Assembly: GCA_015075425.1 (NCBI GenBank)
Contig: JABTUL010000002.1
Coordinates: forward strand, 1,009,808 to 1,073,807
Source: Spirochaetales bacterium
GTDB taxonomy: Bacteria; Spirochaetota; Leptospiria; Leptospirales; Leptonemataceae
DNA length: 64,000 bases
Direction of reading: 5' to 3'
The translations under genes and the position numbers were made by a program. This document shows positions 52,137 through 61,145 of the stretch, in pieces. Under the pieces are notes generated by a model. That model searched no databases. It worked only from the letters and a program-made list of their open reading frames with translations, and had not been told where the DNA came from. Position 1 is the stretch's first letter, and each line of letters begins with the position of its first letter.

Positions 52137-52799
52137 TCAGTCGCGCAGAGTCTGAACCAGAGTAACGATTCTTCTTGCCAGAGGGCGGAGCGGCGGCAGC
52201 TTCAGAGCCTTGATCAGAAGAGCAATCATACTGCTTGTCTGGGAGAGCAGGAGCTGTGTTTTCTTTTCGTCTTCAACCAGGACCCAGAAAAGGAGTATGC
52301 CCAGCTGGTAAAGCCAGAGTAAATAGTGCAGCTCTTCTGCCAGAGGTCCGGCCGCCGGGTCAGCGTCTTTTATCAGTGCTCGAAACGCTTCCAGTGCAAG
52401 TTCTCGAATTTCCCGGGAATCCTGACTGAAAGGAGAAAGCGGGTTGCCTGGACTTACCGCGGCTGAGGCCAGTACCCAGAGCGATTTTCGATAGGGCCGG
52501 AACTGATCCATTCGGTAGCGAATCAGAAATTGCAGCCGTTCGCTCAGTTTTTTCTCTTGTTGAAAAAAAATAAGGATTTTGGAATCATCGGACTGGGTAC
52601 GGCGATACAACTCGAGAACGATTTCCTCTTTACTTTTGAAATGGTAGTAGCTGGCGCCCAGAGCCAGACCGGCCTCCTGAGCGATCTCGCGCATGGTAGT
52701 TTTTTCAAAACCTTTGCGAGAAAAGAGTTCCAGGGCCGTAGCGAAGAGGCGCTCTCTTGTTTCCTGCGAACGGCCCTGGATTTTTCTGGATCCGGTCAT
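52137..52799 (-). CDS. TetR-family transcription regulator
   Basis: A 220-residue repressor. The N-terminal HTH has TRERLFATALELFSRKGFEK followed by TTMREIAQEAGLALGASYYH and FKSKEEIVLELYRRTQ. The C-terminal 150 residues are the helical ligand-binding domain. GASYYHFKSKEEI matches regulators of lipid or efflux genes, but the ligand is unknown. ATG 52797-52799 overlaps the end of the ankyrin gene by 4 bases, so both are on one mRNA. Palindromes with GAACATGTTC in front of that operon are the likely binding sites, giving autorepression. Confidence 0.92.
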   Translation of the reverse strand: MTGSRKIQGRSQETRERLFATALELFSRKGFEKTTMREIAQEAGLALGASYYHFKSKEEIVLELYRRTQSDDSKILIFFQQEKKLSERLQFLIRYRMDQFRPYRKSLWVLASAAVSPGNPLSPFSQDSREIRELALEAFRALIKDADPAAGPLAEELHYLLWLYQLGILLFWVLVEDEKKTQLLLSQTSSMIALLIKALKLPPLRPLARRIVTLVQTLRD

Positions 52800-53590
52800 G
52801 CCGGTGCGTTCTGACTCTGTTTTTTTCGCAATCGTCCAAACATAAACAAATTGAAGAAGTGCATGCCTCCCAGGATGAGCAGAACCAGTCCAATTTTCAC
52901 GCTCAGCGATTCAATGACTTCTTCCAGGCTCCAGGGTTTCTCTGACGTTTTCAGGGCAAGGGTAACATAGCCCACATTGATCAGATAAAATCCAACTACC
53001 AGCAGCCGATTGATAGAATCGGCCAGTTCTTCATTTCCACGGAAGGCATGCACCAGAAAGATCCGGCCGTTCCGGAAAAGCGTTGTTGCAACCCATACGG
53101 TCAGCGCCAGGCTGATGACCAGATAGGTTATGTACAGCCAGAGTGTATGATGGTTCCAGATGCCCGGTGCCGGACTGCCCTGTGCGCGAAGCAAATCGAC
53201 CAGGGCTTCCTGTCTGCCGAGCATCGCGAGATCAATAGGCAGTAGTCCTGCGTTGTTTGGCGTGGCGATCTGGTTGCTACGGCTCAGGAGAAGTCTGACC
53301 AGATCTTGCTCGGCGGAACGCACGGCGTAATGCAATCCGTGGTTGCCCAGATTGTCGGTCAGGTCAGGATCCGCGCCGCGGGCCAGGAGGAACTCGGCTG
53401 CTGGCAGGGATCTGCCTTCCAGGGCTCGCAAAAGCGGGGTGCGTCCCTGGGGGTCGCGAGCGTTGATTCGTTCCGGTGTTGCCAGAGTCTTAAGCTGCGT
53501 CAGATCGCCGCTCAGGGCAAAATCATGGATGGTTTGAGCACCCAGCGGTGCAAGCACGGCCAGGCAGATCAAAAGCGAAAGGCTTTTCAT
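52796..53590 (-). CDS. Ankyrin-repeat membrane protein
   Basis: A 264-residue protein with a signal peptide (about 1-18, ALLICLAVLAPLGAQ pattern). Three to four ankyrin repeats follow at about 30-145 (DPQGRTPLLRALEGRSLPAA; NLGNHGLHYAVRSAEQDLVR; NNAGLLPIDLAMLGRQEALV). Three helices lie at about 150-255 and the end is basic (GRLRKKQSQNAPA). The repeats face the periplasm if the signal is cut. It is the first gene of the operon with the TetR regulator, preceded by a strong SD (AAGGAGA). Confidence 0.82.
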   Translation of the reverse strand: MKSLSLLICLAVLAPLGAQTIHDFALSGDLTQLKTLATPERINARDPQGRTPLLRALEGRSLPAAEFLLARGADPDLTDNLGNHGLHYAVRSAEQDLVRLLLSRSNQIATPNNAGLLPIDLAMLGRQEALVDLLRAQGSPAPGIWNHHTLWLYITYLVISLALTVWVATTLFRNGRIFLVHAFRGNEELADSINRLLVVGFYLINVGYVTLALKTSEKPWSLEEVIESLSVKIGLVLLILGGMHFFNLFMFGRLRKKQSQNAPA

Positions 53591-53603
53591 AATGGGTCTC
53601 CTT

Positions 53604-53626
53604 GTTCAAATTTGAACATGTTCAAA
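53604..53626. promoter_or_regulatory. Overlapping palindromic operators of the ankyrin-TetR operon
   Basis: Two perfect palindromes overlap: GTTCAAATTTGAAC (53604-53617) and TTTGAACATGTTCAAA (53611-53626). So the half-site GTTCAAA occurs three times in alternating orientation. They lie just upstream of the ankyrin SD and ATG. Size and position suit a TetR dimer or dimer pair blocking transcription. Confidence 0.78.
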
Positions 53627-53639
53627 TAAGTGGAGACAA

Positions 53640-53653
53640 GCTTGCCGGCAAGC
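53640..53653. promoter_or_regulatory. Perfect 14-bp palindrome between the two operators
   Basis: GCTTGCCGGCAAGC is exactly self-complementary. It has no T-run in either direction that would make it a terminator, and lies between the two GAACATGTTC sites, so it may be another protein-binding site or part of the promoter region. Confidence 0.45.
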
Positions 53654-53660
53654 AAAAAAA

Positions 53661-53672
53661 TGAACATGTTCA
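53661..53672. promoter_or_regulatory. Second GAACATGTTC operator
   Basis: TGAACATGTTCA is a perfect 12-bp palindrome with the same core as the first site. Centre-to-centre distance is 48 bases, about 4.6 helical turns. The A-rich flanks on both sides could help bending or looping. Confidence 0.72.
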
Positions 53673-53688
53673 AAAAAAATCGACCTCT

Positions 53689-54087
53689 TCAGCCAGCGGT
53701 ATCTTTTCTCCGGGTAAAGGAAATAGCCAGGCAAACCCAGCCAACCAGAAAGGCCACACCACCCAGGGGTGTAACCAGGGCCAGAAATCGCTGGGTACTG
53801 ACGGCATATAGATAGAGCGGGCCGCAAAAGAGGAGGAGCCCGAGTGTGAAGGCAATCATTGCTACCCGCTTGTAGCCGGGCCGCCCGGCGGCGCTCAGGG
53901 AGCAGAAAAGCAAAGCCAGCGTATGCCAGAAATGGTACTGATTGGCAGTGTGGTAGATTTTAAGGGCATCGGCGTCCAGCGATTTGCCCAGAGCATGAGC
54001 GCCAAAAGCGCCCAGAGCCACGGCCAGAGCGCCGGAAAGGGAGGTCAGAACCAGGGTCTTGTGAGTATTTGCTGCGATTTGTGCCAT
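53689..54087 (-). CDS. DUF423-family small membrane protein
   Basis: A 132-residue protein with four helices of the YgdD/DUF423 family: SGALAVALGAFGAHALG near the start, YHTANQYHFWHTLALLF with the conserved His-Trp-His, LLFCGPLYLYAV and VTPLGGVAFLVGW. The role is not known. ATG 54085-54087 gives the usual length; an upstream in-frame ATG would add 13 residues. It starts 54 bases after the binding protein-GGDEF gene and is followed by the TetR operator region. Confidence 0.9.
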   Translation of the reverse strand: MAQIAANTHKTLVLTSLSGALAVALGAFGAHALGKSLDADALKIYHTANQYHFWHTLALLFCSLSAAGRPGYKRVAMIAFTLGLLLFCGPLYLYAVSTQRFLALVTPLGGVAFLVGWVCLAISFTRRKDTAG

Positions 54088-54141
54088 AGCACAAAAGGGC
54101 CGGGGCGAGTACGGGCTCCAGTACATTTTTATCTCAAGGCT

Positions 54142-55743
54142 TCAGTCGGCAAAGCTATAGCAGCTTTTCCCCCTTGCTTTGCTGCGGTACATCGCACTAT
54201 CAGCGCGGCGCAAAAAGTCTTCCAGAGTTTCTCCGGCCCGATGCAGAGCTATACCAATGCTCGCACCGAGCTGGCAGGAGTGTTCTCGAATGGAGATGGG
54301 CGTGCTCACGGCATCAAGAAGCGACTGCGCCATTTGCGCCGCCTCCACGGGGTCCTGCACCCGGGCCACAAGGGAAAATTCGTCGCCGCCCGTTCGTGCG
54401 AGGAGGGCATCCGGCCAGCGGGACTGGAGGCTCGCCCGGAAACGATGGGCAACTGCTTGCAGGGCTCTGTCACCCACAAGGTGACCGAAGGTGTCGTTTA
54501 CCGGTTTGAACTCATCCAGATCCAGATCGAGTAATACCAGTTGCTCCGTCTCCGGCTCCGCTATAGCTTTGTTCAGGCGGGAGAAAAAGAGAACACGATT
54601 GGGTAAGCCGGTCAGAGCGTCATGGTGGGCCATGTGCTCCAGTTTTTGGTGGCTCAAAATTAGAGCGCGATTGAGTCGGATGACATGCGTGGCCACTCCG
54701 GCCGCGATCAGGGCCAGCGCAGACACAGCTGCAAAAAGAATGAAAAGCCAGGTGAGATCGGGGGCTTGATCGGTCCGGTAAAGAAATCCATTCAGGTCAA
54801 AATCCGCAGGGAGCATGTTCTGCTGCGTATAAACTTCTACAATCCTCTGCCAGCGTCCGGGATTCATATGGCCGATTTCTACCAGCTCCGGCATCAGGGA
54901 CAGAGTCTGTCGCGCCTCAAACCGTAAATGCTCCAGGCTGTGCCTCTGGGAATATTCATTGTAGATCAACTGTACAATTTCTTCCGGGTTCTTTCTGGCG
55001 TATTCCCAGCCTTTAAGGCTGGCCTTGAGAAAGTCTCGCACCCGCCCCGGGTAACGAGCGATTTGTTCTTCTGTTGTGAACAGGTTATCGCCGTAAAAGT
55101 CAATCCCCGCAGAGCGGGGAGTGAATATGCGATACGGGAGGCCTGCCTGCCGCAGCGCATACGGCTCATCCGTGACGTAAACAGACATCGCATCGGCTTT
55201 TTTTTGTAAGAGGTCATCAATTGTGAAAGTGTGTTCAAGCAGTTCAAAGTGCCGGGAAGATATTCCCTCCTCTTGAAGATAGGCAAAGATTTCCGCGCTG
55301 TGCGGTTCAATCATGATCCGTTTTCCCGCCAGGTCGTGCAGCGAATCAATGCCCCGATCCGCACGGGCCAGAAGGGCCAGAGGGGAATGTTGAAAAATGA
55401 CAGCCAGCGCCACTACCGGTTCGCGACGGGCGCGCAGCAGGAGTACATCTGTGGTCCCAATGCCAAAATCAGCTCGACCCTTTAGCACTTCGTCCATAGG
55501 TTCCTGGCCTGGGCGGGCTTCCCGAATTTCCACATCCAGACCGGCCTCTTTGTAGTAACCATTCTTTAACGCAGCATAGTATCCAGCAAACTGAAACTGG
55601 TGCTTCCATTTCAATTGCAGCCGAATTCTTTGCGGGCGTTTTTGTGATTGCAGCGGCTCAAAAAAACAGGGCAGGGCCAGTGCAATAAGGAGTCCAGGGA
55701 TCAGAATTCTGAGGGACCGTTTAATCGGCGCCAATGTCTTCAT
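54142..55743 (-). CDS. Periplasmic NMT1/THI5-like binding domain fused to GGDEF
   Basis: A 533-residue transmembrane sensor. After a signal anchor the periplasmic part (about 35-310) is an NMT1/THI5-type binding domain: LQLKWKHQFQFAGYYAALKN, GYYKEAGLDVEIREARPG, FGIGTTDVLLLRARREPVVA and DEPYALRQAG. One helix near 335-355 leads to a GGDEF domain (about 375-530) with HHDALTGLPNRVLFFSRL, LLDLDLDEFKPVND and the intact active site RTGGDEFSLVAR. An inhibitory RxxD is not seen. So it should make cyclic di-GMP under control of a small periplasmic ligand. It overlaps the start region of the cytosine-deaminase gene by 23 bases. Confidence 0.9.
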   Translation of the reverse strand: MKTLAPIKRSLRILIPGLLIALALPCFFEPLQSQKRPQRIRLQLKWKHQFQFAGYYAALKNGYYKEAGLDVEIREARPGQEPMDEVLKGRADFGIGTTDVLLLRARREPVVALAVIFQHSPLALLARADRGIDSLHDLAGKRIMIEPHSAEIFAYLQEEGISSRHFELLEHTFTIDDLLQKKADAMSVYVTDEPYALRQAGLPYRIFTPRSAGIDFYGDNLFTTEEQIARYPGRVRDFLKASLKGWEYARKNPEEIVQLIYNEYSQRHSLEHLRFEARQTLSLMPELVEIGHMNPGRWQRIVEVYTQQNMLPADFDLNGFLYRTDQAPDLTWLFILFAAVSALALIAAGVATHVIRLNRALILSHQKLEHMAHHDALTGLPNRVLFFSRLNKAIAEPETEQLVLLDLDLDEFKPVNDTFGHLVGDRALQAVAHRFRASLQSRWPDALLARTGGDEFSLVARVQDPVEAAQMAQSLLDAVSTPISIREHSCQLGASIGIALHRAGETLEDFLRRADSAMYRSKARGKSCYSFAD

Positions 55744-56164
55744 TCCAGAGATCCGGATGATCCTTAATGAAATCCCGCATCATGGCTATACACTCTGCAG
55801 ATGCCACATCGATTACAGTGTGGCCGCATTGCCTGAGCCACTCCAGGCCACCGGAAAAATTGACCGACTCTCCCACAATCAGCGTGCCTATACCGAATTG
55901 ACGAACCAGACCGCTGCAATACCAGCAGGGAGCAAGGGTTGTGACCATTATTTTATCCCGGTACGATTTATGCCGCCCGGCCTTGCGAAAGGCATCGGTT
56001 TCACCGTGGATAGAGGGATCCCCCTGCTGGACGCGCTGGTTGTGTCCCCGGCCCAGCAAAATTCCGTTTGAGTCAAAGAGGGCGGCTCCAACCGGGACTC
56101 CACCTTCCGCCAGGCCCAGCTTTGCTTCTTCAATGGCGATGGAAAGAAGTCGCGCGTAGTCCAC
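55721..56164 (-). CDS. Fcy1-type cytosine deaminase
   Basis: A 147-residue zinc deaminase. DPSIHGETDAFRKAG gives the zinc His and catalytic Glu, and TLAPCWYCSGLVRQF the two Cys. The rest follows yeast Fcy1 rather than tRNA adenosine deaminase: LIVGESVNFSGGLEWLRQCG, then HTVIDVASAECIAMMRDFIK and an end in DLWNEDIG. It should turn cytosine (or a close pyrimidine) into uracil. It lies in a minus-strand run, 3 bases after a small secreted-protein gene and overlapping the binding protein-GGDEF gene. Confidence 0.88.
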   Translation of the reverse strand: MDYARLLSIAIEEAKLGLAEGGVPVGAALFDSNGILLGRGHNQRVQQGDPSIHGETDAFRKAGRHKSYRDKIMVTTLAPCWYCSGLVRQFGIGTLIVGESVNFSGGLEWLRQCGHTVIDVASAECIAMMRDFIKDHPDLWNEDIGAD

Positions 56165-56167
56165 GGC

Positions 56168-56404
56168 TTACTCTCCCGGGAGAATGCGGCAGGACTCGAG
56201 ATCTGCGGCGAACGCATCTGCATCGCTGTGCAGGGTGCACACCGAGCGGCTCTGGTGCTCGACCACTGCTTTACCCGATTCGCAACCTGATACCTTAAGC
56301 TCAAGCTGTTCTGTACTCTCAAGGCAGGGCGAGCCAGGTTCTGCCGGGCCGACAAGAGTCCATATAAGCGCAAAGGCGATGAGGTGTAATGGTAAGCTTT
56401 TCAT
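56168..56404 (-). CDS. Small secreted Cys-rich protein
   Basis: From ATG 56402-56404 the product is 78 residues with a signal peptide (LHLIAFALIWTLVGPAEPG) and a mature part of about 55 residues with four Cys (SPCLES, SGCESG, SVCTLH, ESCRIL), probably two disulfides. The start lies one base after the SUFU-domain stop and the stop 3 bases before the deaminase start, so it is translated as part of the operon. No family recognised. Confidence 0.62.
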   Translation of the reverse strand: MKSLPLHLIAFALIWTLVGPAEPGSPCLESTEQLELKVSGCESGKAVVEHQSRSVCTLHSDADAFAADLESCRILPGE

Positions 56405-56405
56405 T

Positions 56406-57068
56406 CTACGGCAGCGGGACCACGCTATTTCTGTGGGCAATAAAAATGTAACCCACTCCGGCGTCAGAGAGGGCTGCAAGCATTTCATTTTCTCCGCGGT
56501 CTATACAAAGATTCATTTCGGGAGTGGTGATTGGTAGGACGGCATAGATCTGAATCCAGCGGCCATCTTCAAGGGAAACCTTACCAAACCCCCGATCAGC
56601 GTCCGGCGGGTCACAGACGAACATGCAGGTATACGCAGAACCATCCACCAGGGGCTGCGGGGGATCGCCATTGGGAATTGTATGCCCGTGCCCAATCCAG
56701 GTTTTGTACTCTTCCGGAAAGCGGGCCAGAAATTTCAGGGCATGGATGGGCCAGTATTCTGGCGCGTCGGCCGACAACTCCTGAATCGGTAGCGGGGACC
56801 AATCGGCGGGAAGGCGGATCATGAGTTCCGCAAAGGCAGGCTGCCCGTCCGGCGCGGCCATGGCCCGGTCACTCATTCCGGTCGTGAAAAGAGTGTAATT
56901 TGGATCGCCCGGCCGGGGCAGTATGATGTGCACGTCAATATGGCGATCATCCGCTGACACGGGCGCGTGAAGCACATAGTCCACTTTCCCGTAAACGCGA
57001 CTGACATGTTCCTCTACAGCCAAGCGATCAGCTTCCACTTCTGATGACCTAATTTTCTGTGTCGGCAA
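56406..57068 (-). CDS. Suppressor-of-fused (SUFU) domain protein
   Basis: A 220-residue protein. HIDVHIILPRPGDPNYTLFT followed by TGMSDRAMAAPDGQP and FAELMIRLPADWSP match the SUFU domain, as do YWPIHALKFLARFPEEYKTW and GHGHTIPNGDPPQPL. In bacteria the domain is common near toxin-immunity and unknown genes; its role is open. The start may be TTG 57068 (overlapping the HhH gene by 20 bases) or GTG 57038 (10 bases after its stop). Confidence 0.86.
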   Translation of the reverse strand: MPTQKIRSSEVEADRLAVEEHVSRVYGKVDYVLHAPVSADDRHIDVHIILPRPGDPNYTLFTTGMSDRAMAAPDGQPAFAELMIRLPADWSPLPIQELSADAPEYWPIHALKFLARFPEEYKTWIGHGHTIPNGDPPQPLVDGSAYTCMFVCDPPDADRGFGKVSLEDGRWIQIYAVLPITTPEMNLCIDRGENEMLAALSDAGVGYIFIAHRNSVVPLP

Positions 57069-57264
57069 GCATAACGATAGCCCGGGCCCAGTCGATGTAC
57101 TTTGAAGTTGCCAGAGCCCGAATACTATTTTTTATATGAAGAGCATCAGCGATTTTTTGCGCTCCTTCTTCTGTGATTCCCTGTAATGCGGAGATAGGCG
57201 CGTCAGCGATTTCCTTGAGACTTTTGTTTTCAAATGCCTTGTCCACTGCTTTGTTGATATTCAT
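57049..57264 (-). CDS. Small helix-hairpin-helix-like protein
   Basis: A 71-residue protein: NINKAVDKAFENKSLKEIAD, then ISALQGITEEGAQKIADAL, an HhH-like turn (QGITEEGA), and a last helix YIDWARAIVMLAD. It looks like a small HhH/SAM-like fold that may bind DNA or protein. The SD GGAGGG lies 7 bases before ATG 57262-57264, so it is well translated. It is the first gene of the minus-strand run through SUFU and deaminase genes. Confidence 0.75.
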   Translation of the reverse strand: MNINKAVDKAFENKSLKEIADAPISALQGITEEGAQKIADALHIKNSIRALATSKYIDWARAIVMLADTEN

Positions 57265-57400
57265 AAGAAACCCTCCGTTGAAGTTATCCCATCGGGCCGT
57301 AGACTGCTTGCTTGGCCACTGAAAAATCACATTTCCTCAGGATATTTGGTGGAGATGAGTCGCGCTTGACATTTGAAAGCTTTCCTGTCGCCTGCCGACT

Positions 57401-57562
57401 ATGGATATTGTTCGCATTCTCATCGCCATCATTCTGCCCCCACTGGGTGTATTTCTCCAGGTGGGCATAGGTCTGCATTTCTGGTTGAATATTCTGCTGA
57501 CATTGTTTGGTTACGTGCCCGGCATCATTCACGCAGTCTACATTATACTGAAAGTAGATTGA
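57401..57562 (+). CDS. Pmp3/YqaE-family membrane proteolipid (53 aa)
   Basis: A 53-residue ORF: DIVRILIAIILPPLGVFLQV, then GIGLHFWLNILLTLFGYVPG and IIHAVYIILKVD. This is the whole UPF0057/Pmp3 signature with two helices and the PPLGVFLQVG and FGYxPGxxHAxY motifs. The family is linked to salt and membrane-potential stress. It is below common ORF length limits and easy to miss. The gene is divergent from the HhH gene and followed by a hairpin. Confidence 0.9.
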   Translation: MDIVRILIAIILPPLGVFLQVGIGLHFWLNILLTLFGYVPGIIHAVYIILKVD

Positions 57563-57566
57563 ATCA

Positions 57567-57597
57567 TTCCTGGCCCGTGCTCTGCGCGGGCCAGGAA
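57567..57597 (+). terminator. Hairpin after the Pmp3-like gene
   Basis: TTCCTGGCCCG (57567-57577) pairs perfectly with CGGGCCAGGAA (57587-57597) over a 9-base loop. It begins 5 bases after the stop. No T-tract follows, so it may stabilise the mRNA end or terminate weakly before the isocitrate dehydrogenase gene. Confidence 0.55.
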
Positions 57598-57650
57598 ATC
57601 CTCTACCGGGGAGTCTCCTCAATGAAGAGACAGATTGAAGCGGTTCGTAA

Positions 57651-59897
<2,247 letters not shown>

Positions 59898-60033
59898 GGG
59901 GAGCCCTGTAAATTGGCCATGAATGGATAATGGCCCTGCATGGTGCCCTCCTCCTGCTTCGTGGAAAATCGCTGAATTTTGGAGTTAAGCTTTTTTTCTG
60001 GTTCGGGCTATTATTTTTTTCGTCTGATTATCC

Positions 60034-61140
60034 GTGCAGACCGAGCAGTACATCTGGCCCGCAGCTTCAACTCTGACGGAAGCCACTCTCGTTCTTGTTT
60101 TCGGAACGCGCTCCCTTATGGAGGACACGAACCTGCTCCCGGCGATCCGACGGCGTTACCCTGTTGCAATTATCGCAGGTTGCAGCGCCGCGGGAGCTAT
60201 CCTTGGTACTAGAATTGTGGACAAAGCCGTGGTCATCACCGCAATCCAGTTGTCAAACGCTTCTCTGCGCTGTGTCAGCCAACCCCTGGTAAACCCGGGT
60301 CATTGCTACGACGTCGGACGCCGGCTTGGCCAGAGGATCGAGCATGATTATTTACGGCATGCTGTCGTCTTCTCCGAGGGACTGCGTGTAAATGGAACGC
60401 ACCTGGCCCGGGGTTTACGCGATAGCCTGCCCGGGAATGTTCCAGTCACAGGAGGGCTAGCCGCTGATGGAGAAGCTTTTGAGCAGACCATTGTAATGGA
60501 TAATGAAACATCAAACGGGCATGTCGTTCTGCTCGGATTTTACGGCGATTCACTGAAAATTGGCTATGGATCGTTAGGGGGTTGGGACCCATTCGGGCCT
60601 GACCGTCTGATTACCCGTTCAAATGGGAATATCCTCTATGAATTGGATGGCGAAAATGCCCTGGCCCTGTACAAAAAGTATCTGGGCCCCTATGCCACCG
60701 GCTTACCCGCTTCTGGACTGCGTTTTCCCATGCAGTTGGAGTACCCCCAATCCGGTCAGCGTGTTGTTCGTACCCTGCTGGGAGTCAATGAAGAAGAACA
60801 GAGCCTGATTTTTGCCGGGGATACGCCGGAGGGGTGTTATGCCACTTTGATGAAAGCCAACCTGGACCGTTTGGTGGATGGGGCATCCGTGGCCGCTTCC
60901 AATGCTGTTCAGCCTCTAAATAACTCCCATCCGGGGTTTGCCCTCCTCATCAGCTGTGTTGGCCGCAGAATGGTGCTTAAGGAAAGAGCCGAAGATGAGC
61001 TGGACGCTGCACGGGAAGCTCTCGGTGAGAAGACAATCCTGTGCGGTTTCTACTCTTACGGAGAGCTTTCACCTTTGAACCACAGTGTCCATTGTGAATT
61101 GCATAATCAGACAATGACAATTACTGCATTTCAGGAATAG
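60034..61140 (+). CDS. FIST-domain sensor protein
   Basis: A 368-residue cytoplasmic protein with FIST-N (about 15-200: ATLVLVFGTRSLMED, VAIIAGCSAAGAILGTRIVD, VPVTGGLAADGEAFEQT) and FIST-C (about 215-360: ALALYKKYLG, LRFPMQLEYPQ, ILCGFYSYGELSP). FIST proteins sense small molecules; the NosP subgroup binds heme/NO and works with a neighbouring histidine kinase. The kinase gene starts 5 bases later, so that arrangement is kept, but heme binding is not shown by sequence. GTG 60034 is the start. The 136-base upstream gap has no other gene. Confidence 0.9.
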   Translation: MQTEQYIWPAASTLTEATLVLVFGTRSLMEDTNLLPAIRRRYPVAIIAGCSAAGAILGTRIVDKAVVITAIQLSNASLRCVSQPLVNPGHCYDVGRRLGQRIEHDYLRHAVVFSEGLRVNGTHLARGLRDSLPGNVPVTGGLAADGEAFEQTIVMDNETSNGHVVLLGFYGDSLKIGYGSLGGWDPFGPDRLITRSNGNILYELDGENALALYKKYLGPYATGLPASGLRFPMQLEYPQSGQRVVRTLLGVNEEEQSLIFAGDTPEGCYATLMKANLDRLVDGASVAASNAVQPLNNSHPGFALLISCVGRRMVLKERAEDELDAAREALGEKTILCGFYSYGELSPLNHSVHCELHNQTMTITAFQE

Positions 61141-61145
61141 GATAG

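Noticed and set aside
53640..53653. 14-bp palindrome as a terminator
   Set aside because: No U-tract on either strand; kept only as a possible binding site.
57366..57371. Perfect TTGACA as a promoter for the Pmp3-like gene
   Set aside because: No -10 box at 16-18 bases, and the ATG comes too soon for one.
59915..59935. GGCCAT/ATGGCC hairpin after icd as a terminator
   Set aside because: Only 6 bp with a 9-base loop and no T-run.
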